Position numbers and translations under genes: made by a program
In this document: positions 1 to 13,058 of the stretch, one piece after another
Numbering within the stretch: the first letter of the stretch is position 1
Layout of the letters: each line of letters begins with the position of its first letter
Source of the DNA: Cricetomys ansorgei
Taxonomy: Eukaryota; Chordata; Mammalia; Rodentia; Nesomyidae
Assembly: GCA_026225945.1 (NCBI GenBank)
Contig: JAMJFZ010000879.1
Span: forward strand, 1,800,001-1,864,000
Reading direction: 5' to 3'
Length of the DNA: 64,000 bases
The notes under the pieces: generated by a model
What the model was told of the DNA's origin: nothing
Seen by the model: the letters and a program-made list of their open reading frames with translations, nothing else
Database searches by the model: none

Positions 1-250
1 GTTTTTGTTTTGTGACCCAGTGATATTAATCAGGTCTATGTAATGGTGAGTTTAGAGTTATCCTTGGTGGCTGGGGGCTCACTAGTGGGTACCCAATTCA
101 AGACAGTGACTCATGGGCCCCTTTACTTCTGATCTTGTTCAGTAAGTAGAGATCATTTTTTTGTGAGAAGTCTTTCTTAGCACAGAGTTGACTTTAGGTT
201 ACTGTGGCATAGGGTGGGGGTGGGGGTGCCGGTTAATTCTACTGTTTCCT

Positions 251-408
251 TTTTGTTTTGTTTTGTTTTCGAGACAGGGTTTCTCTGTTATAATTCTGGC
301 TGTCCTGGAACTCCTTCTGTAGACCAGGCTGGCCTCAAACACACAGCGATCCACCTGCCTCTGCCTCCCAACTGCTGGGATTAAAGGTGTGCATCACCAC
401 CACCCGGC
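251..408 (-). mobile_element. B1 SINE
   Basis: T-rich start (TTTTG units), then the reverse complement of the 7SL-derived B1 body: gagacagggtttctctg, ctgtcctggaactc, gaccaggctggcctc, tgctgggattaaagg. Full-length and mildly diverged. Confidence 0.93.
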
Positions 409-1629
409 AACTGTTTCCTTTCTAAGAAAAGAAAACTGCTATTCAATATTTCCTGTGGTCACACAAGCAGTAACAGTAACTATCAGAAGGTTGTCCAGTC
501 CTCAACTCAAAAGACACAACGTGTCTCCTCACTAGAGCTGTGTAGCAATAAGTGTAAAGTGGTAAACATGTTTTGACACCTATGAAGACATTACTTGTAA
601 TGACCACATCTCACAGCCTGCTGTCAGAGTGCTGTATTCACCATTAAGTATCAAATTAGTCCTTTAAGGGCAAATTGCAAGGTTTTAATAAGCAGTACTA
701 AAGCAGAGTAGACACAATATACCATGGATGGGAATTCCATTTAGAACGTGTTTCGGATATATATTTAACTAGATATGGTTTAACAGTGTCAGAAAGAGAA
801 CCATGCCTGTTTCATTCAACAGTTCATGGTTTTTAAAAAAAAAAAATGTTTCAAAACTTTTACCATCCTTAGGATATATTTATTCAAGTCCAAATTATTT
901 GTCCCATACTTTAATAAAATACAGTTGGCATTATTTGTCATGCGATCTGTGTGAAAACAGAAAATAGTAAAAAACAGAAGCCGTGTGTATCCCCCCTTGC
1001 CATGTGCTCAGTGCTTAGCCACAGCTTTTGTGGAACATGGCTACCTAAGCCTCCTCTTAAGACCTGAGGATTCACAGCTTTTTCTGCAACTGTAATCTGG
1101 ATTCGTCTTACTAAGCAAACCCCTGGTTCTATTCTGGTACCTGACAAAACTTGCTTCCTTTAGGGCAGTATTGACAGGTTCTTGTTAGGTTACTTTAGTT
1201 GAGATTTAAAGAAGGAACACCCCCCCCCCCACTTACACAGTTTTCATTTAAATATGAAATAATTCAGTAATGTGTAATTGCTACAGGGGTCAGGCCTAAG
1301 CATTAGTATATTAGGGATTAGTAGGAAGACATTTCTACTGCACACACTGCGGTGAGCACTGCCCACCTGTGTTGGCTCCAGATACAGACTGTCTCAGAAC
1401 CAGTTCCAGCTTCCTGGCTTATCTAAACTGTGCTCATGGGAAGTGTTTTTCAGTTGTTTATTAAAAAAGAAAAATTTGGGGAAACAGTGACATATTTGGA
1501 AGTTGTTTCTGAGATTCAGAAAAGAAAATGCAGGCAATGTCCTCCTTATGGTGCCATAGATGCTATTTTAATTCTTAGACCATTGTTCAATAGTGTTTCT
1601 TTACCTATTTAAAATAATAAGTTCTTGTT

Positions 1630-1750
1630 TGGCGTCATGGTGTAGGCTTTTAACACCAGCCCATGGTAGGCCCGGATAAGAGGCTACCCTGGGCTATTCA
1701 AGAGACTCCAGGGCACCTTGAGCTACATGATGAAACCCTGTCTCAAACAA
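1630..1750 (+). mobile_element. Degraded B1-like SINE
   Basis: Begins with a ggcgtcatggtg-like head and ends with agctacatgatgaaaccctg and tctcaaa, the 3' end typical of B1/PB1. The middle is heavily diverged. Confidence 0.6.
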
Positions 1751-2217
1751 ATAGAGAAACAAAAAAGATAAAGTTTACATTGAGAAACCTTCTCATCTGG
1801 TTTGGGAGACAACTTAATGATTAGTAATTTGAGAACTGGGAAAAAAAAAAGAAGAAGACATGGCCTCCTGTGTAAGACACTGTCATGTCTGTGGGGAAAT
1901 GTGTGACTAGCACTTGTAGAAAAAGAAGCAGAGGGATCCACAGTGAGAAGAACCGAGGGAAGCTGGATTCAAAGAATGGAAGACTGGAGCAGTTTTCATA
2001 AAATTAAAACAGGAATATAATAGGTCAAAACGAGTGCACGACCCACTCTCCGTCAAGGAATATCAGCTGTTACCCGGTCTAACTGGCATGTGTTGCAGGC
2101 GAAAGTAAGTATCAAAAACTGTGGAGTATTTTGAATTGTTTGAAGAAGAAGAATCGGCTTTCTCAAAATATTCACTGCTGGTTTAAAAAATTTCCAATCA
2201 TGGAAATTCCAACCATT

Positions 2218-2360
2218 CCAGGCATGGTGGCATATGCCTTTTAATCCCAACAAAAGGAAGACAGAGGCAGGCAGAGCAATTTAAGTTAAGGGCCAACCTG
2301 GTCTGTTTAGCAAGTTCCAGGCCATCTAGGGCTGTGTAGTGAGACTCTGTCTTTTAAAAA
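2218..2360 (+). mobile_element. B1 SINE (diverged)
   Basis: aggcatggtggcatatgcct head, gaggcaggcagagc middle, agggctgtgtagtgagactctg and an A-rich end. This is the B1 body in sense orientation. Confidence 0.75.
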
Positions 2361-2383
2361 ATCCTATCTAAAGTAAGGAACAT

Positions 2384-2384
<1 letters not shown>

Positions 2385-2439
<55 letters not shown>
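2385..2439. repeat. (TG)n microsatellite
   Basis: About 27 uninterrupted GT units between a B1 and a tRNA-derived SINE. Confidence 0.98.
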
Positions 2440-2440
<1 letters not shown>

Positions 2441-2444
2441 ACGT

Positions 2445-2650
2445 GCTGAGGGGGTGGTAATGGCTCAGCGTGTAAAGCCATTTGTCATCAAACCTAACGG
2501 CCTGAGTTTGGGCTCTAGAACCCATACGGTGAAAGGCGAGAATTGAATCCAGCTAACTATTCTCTGATGTTTATAGACACAAACCGTGGTACATGCACAC
2601 AATATAAAAGCAGAGTGACACAGTATAAATGTAAAAAAAAAAAAAAAAAA
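2445..2650 (+). mobile_element. tRNA-derived SINE (B2/B3/B4 group)
   Basis: Contains diverged Pol III box-like text (ggtaatggctcagcg), then cctgagtttgggctctagaa, and a closing run of about 20 A. The subfamily is not certain. Confidence 0.6.
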
Positions 2651-3949
2651 TGGAAGAACCACCATTCTGGCCAAATTAAGTTGCACATTTTAACAGTTTA
2701 CCTGGTTGTTAATCTTCTGAGTTGCATATGCTATCTTACTACCTTATTTTTTAAAACAGCTATGAAATAAGAATAGAGTGGGAAAATATTATAGGCATCT
2801 TTAATAAAATACAAGTTATTATTTGACATCATACGTATGTAACTTCTCTATATTAAAAAAAATGAGATCTATGTTTTACTATAGCCATTCAGATGGTCCA
2901 GGCAGTGAAAATGGTCCGATACTGTATGGAATTAGCTGTGTCCCTCAGAGAAAAACAATAGGCAACTTAGACTTTCATATTACAGAAACTCCTTTGTTGG
3001 TTCCAAGCATCATGCACTTATATCTTCCAGAAAGAAAAAAAAAAAAGTCTTCCATAGTCAGGACTAGTAACTGCCCAGGCCTACTAGCCTTTCGTAAGGC
3101 TTGCTTTGTACCTAGTTCATTAGAGTAAGTATGTCTTATAATACTGTACATCATGGCTGCCTTTCTTTTAAGCTCCCCTGCCATATTTGTTTGCACATTA
3201 GCAATTCACATTGCTCTATTTTATGCTCTGCATGTTATAAGCCAAAAAGTACCAGAGCTGTTCCTGACAAGGAATTGCATCTGTCCTTCATCCCTCCCCC
3301 TCCTTCCCATCGTCTTCTTCCTCATCCTTTTCTCCTCCTCTCTTTCTTCTCTTCCTTCTTTATGGTTGGATACACGCCAAAGACAAAGCTTTATTTTTTT
3401 CCCAAAGTTATCGTTCTCACTAATGTTTATCCTATGTTTATAAGTAACTATCAGAGGAATATAATAGTATTAAGAAAGCTTGGAAAATTTTGGCCTTCTT
3501 TCAATATGTATTTAAACATCACATGAAATGGACATCACGTTACTTTGATCAGTATCAGGACACTAGCATCTACTTTGAACAAAACCTCATGTTATTTAGT
3601 ATAATTTTATGAATATATTATACTTTATTGTTCATGGTGGGTTTCGATCTATGAAAACGTTTTAAAACGTTAAAATGTAAACATTCAAGCCCTAAGCCCT
3701 AAGCACCTAAGCTGTTAGGTGCAACGAAGAAGCTCAGAAACTATGATTCTACTAAGTCCCTCAGGCTGCAACCGTTGACTGTCTTGCCGCTGTCAGAAGA
3801 GTCTACAAGGTTTATGCATTTAAAAAGTTGATTGATCACATGTTCTTGTGATTAAATGGATATACCTTTAAATCTCTAGAGATACGTGCATTTGAGTAAA
3901 GTAAGAAAGAGATATAAGGAACTGTGATGGTGGTGAGACTTTATGGGTA

Positions 3950-4080
3950 TAGGCTCCGACCTTACTAGGGGACAAAAATCCTACAACAAAATGCCTGATC
4001 CTCTGGCTCTTACAATATTTCTGCCCCTCTTCTACGATGTTTCCTGAGCCTTAGGTGCAAGAGTATAGATCTACCAATCC
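3950..4080 (-). mobile_element. Probable L1 3' UTR relic
   Basis: cctctggctcttacaatatt, ctgcccctcttctacgatgt and cctgagcctt match my memory of a common rodent L1 (Lx-type) UTR, in reverse orientation. Only a fragment is present. Confidence 0.4.
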
Positions 4081-4159
4081 ATTGTCCGGTGCCAAACAGT
4101 CATCCCTGAAAATATAAATGAAAATAATATTATACTGATGGAGCAGGTCATATTTAGGA

Positions 4160-4208
4160 ATACATATGTATATACATATACATATATACATATACATATG
4201 TGCATATA
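4160..4208. repeat. (CATATA)n low-complexity tract
   Basis: Alternating ATAC/ATAT/CATA units with internal dyad symmetry. Confidence 0.85.
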
Positions 4209-4355
4209 ATAACAATTAGTGGGAAAACAGGCAATGAATTTGAAGTAAAGCAGGGAGGGGTATATATGGAAGGGTCTCTTTTGGAAGAATGAGAAGAGAG
4301 AAATGTAATTGAATTGTAATCTCAAAAAACTGCACAAACAAACAGAAAAAAGAAT

Positions 4356-4749
4356 TGTGATGGTAAGCTTTGTCAATTTGACACAGCCTACTATCAGCTG
4401 GGAAGAGTCTCAGTGAGGGCTCATTTAAATTGTGGTGGTCCATGGACCTGTCTGTGGGTGATTGTCTTTAGCTGATGTGGGAAGACACAGCCAACTCTGG
4501 GTAGCACCATACCCTACGCATTAGGTTCTCAAAGAGTAGAAAGATCAAGCTGAGCACAAGCAAGCAAAGGGGCATGCATACACTCATTTCTCTTGGTGTT
4601 CGATGTGACTAGTTGAAGTTCCTACCTTGACTTCTCCAGCATGGTAGAGTGTAGCCTGGAATTATAAACTGAACCAAACCTTTTTTTTTAACCTCTATTT
4701 TGCTTTTGTCAGGGTATTTTATCACAGCAACAAAAATGAAACTATAACA
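4356..4749 (+). mobile_element. MaLR-type solo LTR (ORR1/MT-like)
   Basis: A 394-bp unit starts TGTGATGG and ends TAACA. It carries gtcaatttgacac near the start, gctgatgtgggaaga in the middle and tcagggtattttatcacagc near the end, all typical of rodent MaLR LTRs. Flanking 5-mers agaat and agaaa match at 4 of 5 positions, consistent with an old 5-bp target duplication. No internal retroviral sequence was seen. Confidence 0.6.
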
Positions 4750-4971
4750 AGAAAATTCCAAGGCTCACAGTACAGTAAACTAAGAGGATCATGAAAGAGT
4801 CATTCACTCCAATAAGAAGAATTGACACAGCAGATATGGGAAAGCTTCAAGATTGAAGCTTGAATTAATATTTAGGTTGTGATTTCAAGTAACTGGTTCC
4901 ATATTAGTATCATGTATATCAGAAAGGTAGTTGAAGCTAAAGATAGGAAATTTGGGGAAACCCTGATATTT

Positions 4972-5065
4972 GTATTTGTCAACTTATCACCGTGACAAAT
5001 ACTCAAGAGACATAAACTTGAGGAAGGATTTATTTTGACTCCTAGTTCCAACCATAGATGGTTGG
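4972..5065 (-). mobile_element. MaLR LTR 3' fragment
   Basis: Reverse-orientation text (tcaccgtgacaaatactc, cttgaggaaggatttatttt) corresponds to the 3' end of an ORR1/MT-like LTR. Confidence 0.4.
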
Positions 5066-5099
5066 ACTCACTGCCTATATCGTGTAAATCATTTTTACT

Positions 5100-5250
5100 T
5101 TTTCCTCTGACAGCGTCAGAGTTTCAAGTCTTATGTTGAGTTTCTTGATCCATTTGGAATTTATATTTTTTGGGGAGAATGATAGATATGAATCTAGTTT
5201 CATTCTTCGTGTAGATATCCAATATTCCTGCATCATTTGCTGTGACATAA
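5100..5250 (-). mobile_element. L1 ORF2 fragment
   Basis: tcttatgttgagtttcttga, tccatttggaatt, tcattcttcgtgtagatatc and a catttgctg end correspond to the reverse complement of the 3' part of L1 ORF2. Confidence 0.7.
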
Positions 5251-6765
5251 CACCATAGTCATTACACATATAGCCATTAAAAACTTGAAACATGGCTTTC
5301 TTAAGTTGAAGTATATCAGAAAAATCAAATACAAGCTTTCAGATACAAAATAAAAGATATGATCTCCCACTAATTTTTATATTGCTTACATGTTGAAATC
5401 ATTCACTAAATTTATTGGTTTAAAGAAAACACATCATTGCAATTCATCAAAGTAATCTCCTTCCCTCCCTCTGCTTCCCTTTACATTTTAAAAATAGGAA
5501 AACTAATTCATTTTAAATGATAATTAATCCCTCTATTTATATTCATAAGTTCGGGATGGTTATACTGATGTCTGTATTTATTTATGTTGATTCAAATGTG
5601 GGATCTGCACATACTTGACTGAGCAAGGTTTTTACCTATTTTAAAATGGATCTCTTTCATATCTGAAATGGTTGCCACATATTTTATAGGAATGTCATAA
5701 TAATTAAATGCAACTCTGTCTGTAAATTGTCTATAGCTGACATATCGGTTTCTTAGCAAATGACAAATATTATTTCCTTGATTGTGGGATAGTGATTGGA
5801 TTGACTCTCTTTTATTGGAAGAAATGTGTTTATGTGGCTCATTTTCAGTACTTAGGTGTCACATGCATATGAGTCTGAGGACCGAGGTCTTTAAATAAAT
5901 GTTTTTTTTCTCATTCTCCGATTATTTTTTCTTATTACTTTGTTGAGCACAATAATTTCTCAAACATACATAACTCAACTCTTCATTAAAAATTGAATCT
6001 GATAAAACCTATAACCTGCCACCAAAACATATGGTGTAGAATTGTGGTTTATACTCAAGGAAACTAGTGAACAGGTAAAGTTTCTTGTTCACTACTACAA
6101 CTATGTTTAGAAGCAAATTAAAAATGAAAAAGAATGTAGTTAAATTTTCGCTTGTTATGGAGAAAACAGAAAAATATGCTGTATTTTTATCATCACCTGC
6201 AGACAATAGGATGGTGGCAGTTGCTTCAGAGTTTGTTACGGACTTTGGAACCAGTGTATTCCTAAAGTCAGGCTCTAAGTGAAAGCAAATATTATCGGAG
6301 TTGTACAAGTATGTTCAGGATTGTTTAGATGATATCCAGAATAATGTATTCCAGATAGGTAATGAAACTATAGAGCAAGTAGATCTTTGAAGACCAATAG
6401 GGCAACAAAAAGGCTTCCCTAAACAAGTTTCTTTTTGAGTAGCATACAAATAATTAGGAAGAATTGCAATTATGAGAAGAAAACCAGGCCAGCTCCTGTG
6501 TTTCGTCTGTGAGAACAAGTCTCTCAAGAAGTTACCAGTTAGAGCACATTATGTTTCTGCTCTGCTGGGAAAACAGAAGATTCATTAAAGTGCCTATTGT
6601 GTTTATTTGTAGCATTTTATTATTGTGAGAGTCCTTACAATCTTCTCCTCATTTAGTGCATGATATGAATGTGTCTCTTAGTAGTTGTCAGATACTTAAC
6701 AACACTAGTATATGATTCTCAGTCTGTCTCAGTCTCTGTCTCTCTGTCTCCTCTATCTTCTATCA

Positions 6766-6770
6766 TCTAT

Positions 6771-6826
<56 letters not shown>

Positions 6827-6850
6827 CCTACCTACCTACCTACCTACCAT
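6766..6850. repeat. (TCTA)n/(TACC)n microsatellite
   Basis: About 15 TCTA units change abruptly to about six CTAC units, a compound tetranucleotide array. Confidence 0.97.
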
Positions 6851-8644
6851 CTCTTGTGTTTCTCCATCAGTTGATGAAGGTATAGCCTTAGGGCATAGCT
6901 GATAGTGTGTAATGGATGTAAATGTGATTAATGAGTAGGTGGGCGGCCATGTGGGTATTCCAAAGGGTGTCCCATACTTTCCTATCTGATGGTGACTACC
7001 TGAAGTATTTGAACTCAGATTTCCAGGGCTTTATTCCTTTAGGATTCCATCCTCGTAACTGTATTCTGTAACATATATGTACCTTACATCCAGGATGCTG
7101 TGGTGTACTAAGCCCTAAATAGATCTATGTTAGGATACTTTGATCTAAGAAATTCTGCAACCAGTGATGCAGCTATAGTTTCTTCTCTCCTAGTGTTTCA
7201 GGAATGTATTCGATTATAGATACATTATTATTATAACACTGGTAGAGAAATATGTTATTTTCTGCATAGTTACTGAGTTTCCATCTTTGTTGAATGGCAA
7301 ATAGTTCAGAGAAAACTTCTTTCTGTCACAGATCGGAGGCTGTTCTGTTGCTGTTTTCTTAAGCACTGTGCATACTGTCACGTGATGCAGTTCAGATCCT
7401 TTCTTACTGCCACTGTGCACACTGTGATGTAAATACAGTCCTGATCCTTTCTTGTCTGTCACATTTTGAGTGAGAGGGAAAGAAGATTAAAATAGGAATG
7501 CAATCCAGAGAGGTGGTGGGGTAGGGAAGGATGTCAGCTGGTTGAGTAGGGCGTACACACAATATTTCAGGCCTAATTCCTTAGCGACAAATTCAACAAC
7601 CCAGGGTGACTGTGAGATGTGTGGAGACCAAGAGAAGACTCAGAAGATGATGGTGTGTGAAGAAAAATGAGTTATAGGAATGAAAGGGGAAGCTGCCACA
7701 AACAGCCTTGTTTCCTTGTTAGAAATGTTTGTCGCTAAACCACACGGAAGAGAATATATGCGCCATTTAAGAGCCACTTGAGCCAATTATTGTAATCTTT
7801 TTCTACTGAAAATAGTTGCAACTAATTACTGCAATAAATTTAAGAAGATAATACATTTTATGTTTTGTAGGTTAACTTAACAGGCCATGTAGAAACCACT
7901 TAGCACCACAATAACTTTTATTACCTCAAATATATAGAGTGGATACCCCTTAAAAGAAGCCATGGATCCTGGTACCAGTTAGGAGAGATAACCACATTAA
8001 CCGATGCTGGCTGGTTAGCTGGTAAGAGAGATATAGAAGAACTAATCACATTCATGAAATGGATATAAAGTCGGAGTCATTTCTGAACCTCTTATTTTTG
8101 AGGTCTCTTGAGTGACACATTTCTGGATATTCTTAAAATTTTTCTATTTCCTCATTTGGCTAATCTTTTTTGTCATTGTTTCTTTACACAGAAATCTTCC
8201 TTTGATTATGAAAAGAACTTTTAAAAAAATCCACAATGTCCTTTAACAGCAAGATAATTTTAAGTCATTTCTTAGTAGTAAATTAACACTTAATCTAATC
8301 ATACATATGTCAGCTGTTTTTTAGTAAGGTACGTATAACTGTTTATTATAATACAATTTTCACCAATTAGGGATATATTACAGGGCAAATAAGGACCAAA
8401 GGAGAGAGTTTAAACACAAATGAAATCTAGTAACCTTTATGTATTTAGAATATTAGTACATTTTTACTTTATTTTTCTAAAATATATGAAACAGGAGCAT
8501 AGCAGAAAATATGCAGTCCAGTCACAAAATATGTTAGAAAGCACTCATAGTCCTAGTAGTTCAGGTCTTAAATTTCATGTCTTTTTGTGTATTTTAACAT
8601 AAATATTGTATTTATTGTGTTAATACTGTGGATAAAATTCAGAA

Positions 8645-8691
8645 CCTTGCTTATGCTGGGCACATGCTCTACCACTGAGCTGGTCCCTGCC
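8645..8691 (-). mobile_element. ID-type SINE fragment
   Basis: The reverse complement contains agctcagtggtagagcatgt, the tRNA-Ala-like A-box region of ID/BC1-derived SINEs. Only the head is present. Confidence 0.55.
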
Positions 8692-8761
8692 TCTCTGTTT
8701 TAGTAAGTTCAGCTTTCTAGCTTTAATCTAATTAATATTTATTTGCTTAGATACTTTCTCT

Positions 8762-8913
8762 TTGGTTTTTTGGGACAGGCAGAGTTTCTCTGTTGTAACT
8801 CTGGCTGTCCTAGAACTCACTCTGTAAACCAGGCTGGCCTTGAACTCATAGAGATCCACCTGCCTCTGCTTCCTGAGTGTTGAGATTAAAGGCATGCACC
8901 ACAACTGTCCTGC
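8762..8913 (-). mobile_element. B1 SINE
   Basis: tttctctgttgtaactctgg, ctgtcctagaactcactctg, ccaggctggccttgaactca and gagattaaaggcatgcacca: a full-length reverse B1. Confidence 0.93.
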
Positions 8914-9739
8914 TTGCTTAGGAATTTTAAAGTTATATTTGTGTGGTTGTTTGGTGAAATATCATTCCAAAGCAGAAGATTCACAATAGTTTATCCCACA
9001 AAAGAATAAACCCTCCTTCATATAAAACTATGATTCATTGATCTAAAGATGATAGAATCATTTGATCAAGCTGACTCTGTTACTAATTTTCCTTAACCTC
9101 TTGCAATCATCAAACCCCTCTGCTTCCAAGGAGGCATTATATGCTTATGATCACATTAGTATTCATGATGGGGCTTGATTCACATTAGTGATTGAATTGA
9201 TAAGTCTTATCTTAAAAGAAAAATCCTATAGAAATGAAAATAGTTTTCAATAGAGTTATGGAATTGATATTTATAAGAACAAGTGGACTAAAGACTATGA
9301 CCTCATATAGGGGTACTTATATATTGTTTATTCATTTTTCCAAGGACTTATTTATTTTTCCATCTCTTTTGGACCGTGATCATCACATGCTGTGTTTAAG
9401 TGAAATACGAATGGAGCAATGTGAGCAGTTCTGTTTCATCTCGTCTTTACCATAACTCAAATGACTCGAAGGTCCTATGCTTGCAGTGATCTGAATTAAT
9501 CAGTGGTGAGAACTATTCGTAGGGGCAAGTAGCAGCTGCGTGTTTCCCCCAGCCTAGGCATAACTTCTGATGCATGGCTCCTCTTCCGAGAAAGGCACTG
9601 CTCCTCTCTAAAAGCAGTTGCCAGTCCTGTCCCCTGAGGACCGTGCTGCACGAGTCTCCATCATTCTCATGACCTCCCCAGACCTATATCAATCAACCCT
9701 CTTCTTCTTTGTCAAGGGCTTTCTGTTTAAGAAGAAGAG

Positions 9740-9925
9740 GACCTATGAGATGGTTAGACGGATAAAGGTGCTCATAACCAAGGCTGATGACCTTGGCTCA
9801 CCCTCTGATGACCTGAATTTGATCCCTCTTCCCACATGGTAGAAGGAAAGAACCATCTCCTGCAAATTTTCCACTGGCCTCCCCATGTGTACCTTCCTCC
9901 AAGAAAAAGGGAAAAAGTAATAACC
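9740..9925 (+). mobile_element. tRNA-derived SINE (B2/B3/B4 group)
   Basis: gagatggttagacggataaa head, gatgacctgaatttgatccc B-box region, cccacatggtagaaggaaag and tcctgcaaattttccactgg body. A chance open frame (9618-9842) overlaps it and is not a gene. Confidence 0.7.
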
Positions 9926-9944
9926 ATCCATTGATTTTTGAGTG

Positions 9945-10110
9945 TGTGTATATATGTATGTATGTGTGTGTATATACATATATATATATAACATTAAATA
10001 TTTATATATAAATAACATTTATATAAATATAAATATATATATTTAACTTTAATGTTTTCATTGTGTATATATATATATACATATAAATATATTCCTTATA
10101 TGCGGTGCTG
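9945..10110. repeat. TA/TG-rich low-complexity tract
   Basis: Alternating (TA)n, (TG)n and ATAAATAT segments. Confidence 0.9.
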
Positions 10111-10299
10111 TGTGACAAAGCCATTTGCATATAAGTATATATTGCCCATTAAACAACCACCCCACATCACACCGTTTGCCTTCCTTGCCCGCCTCCCCTC
10201 CAGGAAGTTCCCTTTGATCTCTTGGCCAGTTTCAGTTCTACTCTCATGTTGTACATACATGCATGGTTTTACAAATCTATATAAAATCTAGAACCACAT

Positions 10300-10435
10300 A
10301 CAAGACAAAATGTTTGAGATCTGTCTTTCTGAGACTAGTGGAATTCACTTGATAAGATTATGTCCAGTTCTATCCATTTTCCTCAAAGTGACATAATGTC
10401 ACTCTTCTTTATGACTAAAAATTCCCATAGCATAG
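10300..10435 (-). mobile_element. L1 ORF2 3'-end fragment
   Basis: gtctttctgagactagtgga, tccagttctatccattttcc and ttctttatgactaaaa are the reverse complement of the last part of L1 ORF2. The 150 bp to the left may be its 3' UTR. Confidence 0.7.
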
Positions 10436-11699
10436 GAAACCTCTCACTACTATCTGTGAAAACTTATGGTTTACCACTTGCCATGAATGGCCGGGGGGTA
10501 TTCCAGAGTACAGACTGAAAGCCTATGCTATTGAAAGCATCTTAGCTGAGAATACACTCTGTGCACACAAGCGCCCATTCCTTGGTTTAACTGGAGTTCT
10601 TGCAGTCATAGGAGAACCTCTAGATTCTAGATGGTACCTATAGGGAACAGGGTTGGAGATATACTCTAAGGTGAAGGGCTTTCTCTCCATCACTTTGTCT
10701 CCAGAGATTTGTACCTCACCCACTAGCAAATATTTTTCAACAGCGTATTTTCCTCTCCAGAGGATTGAGAGGCATCTTCAGATAGTGCCTACACATGTGA
10801 GACACAAGAATACATTCTCTAGGGGTTTATCTCTTCTAGCACTTAACAATTAAGAGATTTTGTAGGCGGGGGATGTAGGTAAAGGTAAGTTGATTATTTG
10901 CTTCAGGTCATCTTATATGCAATGATAGAGTGGGGCTTTGAATCCAGGACAGCCTGAATCCAAGACCTTTTCCTGATTTTCTGTTTGTCTCTGAAACAAA
11001 GTCATTTCATTCTCACACAAATATATACCCATGTTTATACCAGGAAGTTACTCTGCCATCTGGACTTGTCAATTTTTCTAGGAATTAGTACATGTTTAAT
11101 AGAAAAGCATGTGATGTACAAGATGATATTGTTAACTGAATGAACATTATCACAAGGACATTCTTTACAAGAACCAATAAACATAACTGCCAAATGATTA
11201 TTGCAAAAAAGAAAATTTTGTTTTCTCAAAGTCCTTGGAGTTGATTGAGGTAACAGAAAGAGCTACAATGTAGTGTTAGCAAAAGAACAAAACACAAAAA
11301 CGTGATTTTAATGATGGCCATTGGGGTATTTAAAATCATCCGAGCTGTAATACAGATGTGATTAAAACACACTGTAAAAACATTAGCAATAAAGAGTCCT
11401 TTAGAAACCCACTGTTTCTAATTTGCATCTGCCTAATGTTTGGCATCCTCAAAGGAATTTCCAAACCCCTACTAATTGACTCTTAGAAAATCCTTCTAAT
11501 GTATCATTTGCTTTGACTCAATGGGAAATCTAAACAATGATCATTTAAGCTATTTAATCAGCACTTTCCTACAAACACTAAAGAGCAGAAGCAAGCGTGC
11601 CGCATATGTGTCTGTTTTACTCAGAAGGCTTCAGGGCACGGCCAGAAGGAACTAGAGCTGAAAGAAGCGCTCAGATGGTGTGCAAGGCAGAGTCTCCAA

Positions 11700-12027
11700 A
11701 TCTAACCCCTCGCCCTGTGAATATGTCATGTGGCAAAGGAAGATTAAGGTTGCAGATGGAGTGACAACTGTCACTGACATTAGAGTTCCCTCGCACTGTC
11801 TAAAAGGACCAAGTGTAACCACAATAGAAGTATGAGAGGAAGAGCTGGAGGACTGGCTGCCTAAGAAAGACTTGAACAAGTGTCTCTGGCTTGAATTTAA
11901 TCTGCCGATGGCTGTTTTTAGCCCAGCAAGACCCCTTTCACTACCTATAACAGCTGTTGAGATAATAAAGTATTATTACTGCATTTTTGGAAGTTTGTGT
12001 AGCAGTAATAGGAAACTAAAGCAAATC
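11700..12027 (+). mobile_element. Old MaLR-like LTR relic
   Basis: atgtcatgtggcaaagg, tttagcccagcaagaccc, an AATAAA signal at 11964-11969 and gtagcagtaataggaaacta near the end follow the order of an old mammalian MaLR LTR. It is diverged, with ends not exact. Confidence 0.45.
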
Positions 12028-12448
12028 TCTCAACAGATGTGGACTCCGCAAAGAGAGGGGAGGTAGTTTGAATAACAGATATGGCCTGTCCATCAGACAT
12101 TCATATTCCAGTAGGGGTACAAAACTGAAACGTAAAGGAATACGCTTTGATAAAATATGAAAAACAGATCAGTGACACTCTTAGAGTCACCTCGGCAAGG
12201 CTCATCATGGAAAGATCTTTCTGAACGTCCCATTGTTTTAATGTCCAGCTAAAAAGAGAAGTCTGTTATACTTCAGTCTGACTGGCTCATAATGTACGAA
12301 GCCACATGCTACAATTTTTTGGGTTATAGTATAAAAGTAATACATGTACAAGATAGAACAGTTAATAATGTAAGAGTATAATATAGCACAGTCATTCACT
12401 CAAAAATAAAAATTGATAAACACTTGTCTTGAATTTTAAGATTATGTG

Positions 12449-12452
12449 TGCG

Positions 12453-12484
<32 letters not shown>
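12449..12484. repeat. (TG)n microsatellite
   Basis: GTGTGCGCATG followed by pure TG units. Confidence 0.95.
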
Positions 12485-12485
<1 letters not shown>

Positions 12486-12629
12486 CATATTGTGCCTATA
12501 GTTTCTAAGCTTCAATTTACATATTAAGTCATAGTATTTTTTCAGGGTAATTTTTAAAATTTAAATTTTTAAAAGATAGGGATACTTTTTAAATAGTACT
12601 TATAAAATTAATGAAATGATATTTAATTG

Positions 12630-12832
12630 AAAATAAGATTCTTCTCTCATACAATATGTCCTGACCACAGTTTCCCCTCCCTCCACTCTCCCTGGCTCCC
12701 TCCCCCCTCTCCTCTCCCCCAGATCAAGTCCCCCCCTCCATCTCTCATCCAAAAAAAGGAGCAGGTCCCCAAGAGACGACAACCAAACATGACAAAACAA
12801 AATACAACGAGACAAGGCAATTATTCAATTAA
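12630..12832 (-). mobile_element. L1 3' UTR fragment
   Basis: A C-rich tract (ctccctcccccctctcctct) followed by aaaaaaaggagcaggtcccc and acaaccaaacatgacaaaac is the reverse complement of the G-rich rodent L1 3' UTR. Two opposing short frames here are by-products of the C-rich tract. Confidence 0.75.
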
Positions 12833-12944
12833 GCATCTTTTTGATATGTGAGGATGTAATATTTTACTCTCAGGACAACTTTACGCTCACAGTAGATTGA
12901 AAGAGGCGAGAGTGTTCCTCGGCTACAGGTTTTTACCTCCTTTC

Positions 12945-13058
12945 ATTTTTGAGACAAGTTCCCACTACATAGCCCATGTTTTCTTCGAACTTGTAGAGTC
13001 TCTGCCTCAGACTTCCTTGCACTGATTATAGGCCTCGGGTGCCATCCCTGCTCCCCTC
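12945..13058 (-). mobile_element. Old B1-family SINE
   Basis: ttttgagacaagttcccact, acatagcccatg, tagagtctctgcctcagact and gattataggcctcgggtgcc: a diverged reverse B1/PB1. Confidence 0.65.

Noticed and set aside
3131..3526. 131-codon plus-strand frame
   Set aside because: Runs through a C/T-rich tract; no domain, no codon bias, no splice context.
4160..4208. CRISPR-like or hairpin array
   Set aside because: Short alternating CATA/TATA low complexity without spacers; the organism is a mammal.
12627..12851. Pro-rich 74-codon frame as a signalling peptide
   Set aside because: It lies in the C-rich complement of an L1 3' UTR.
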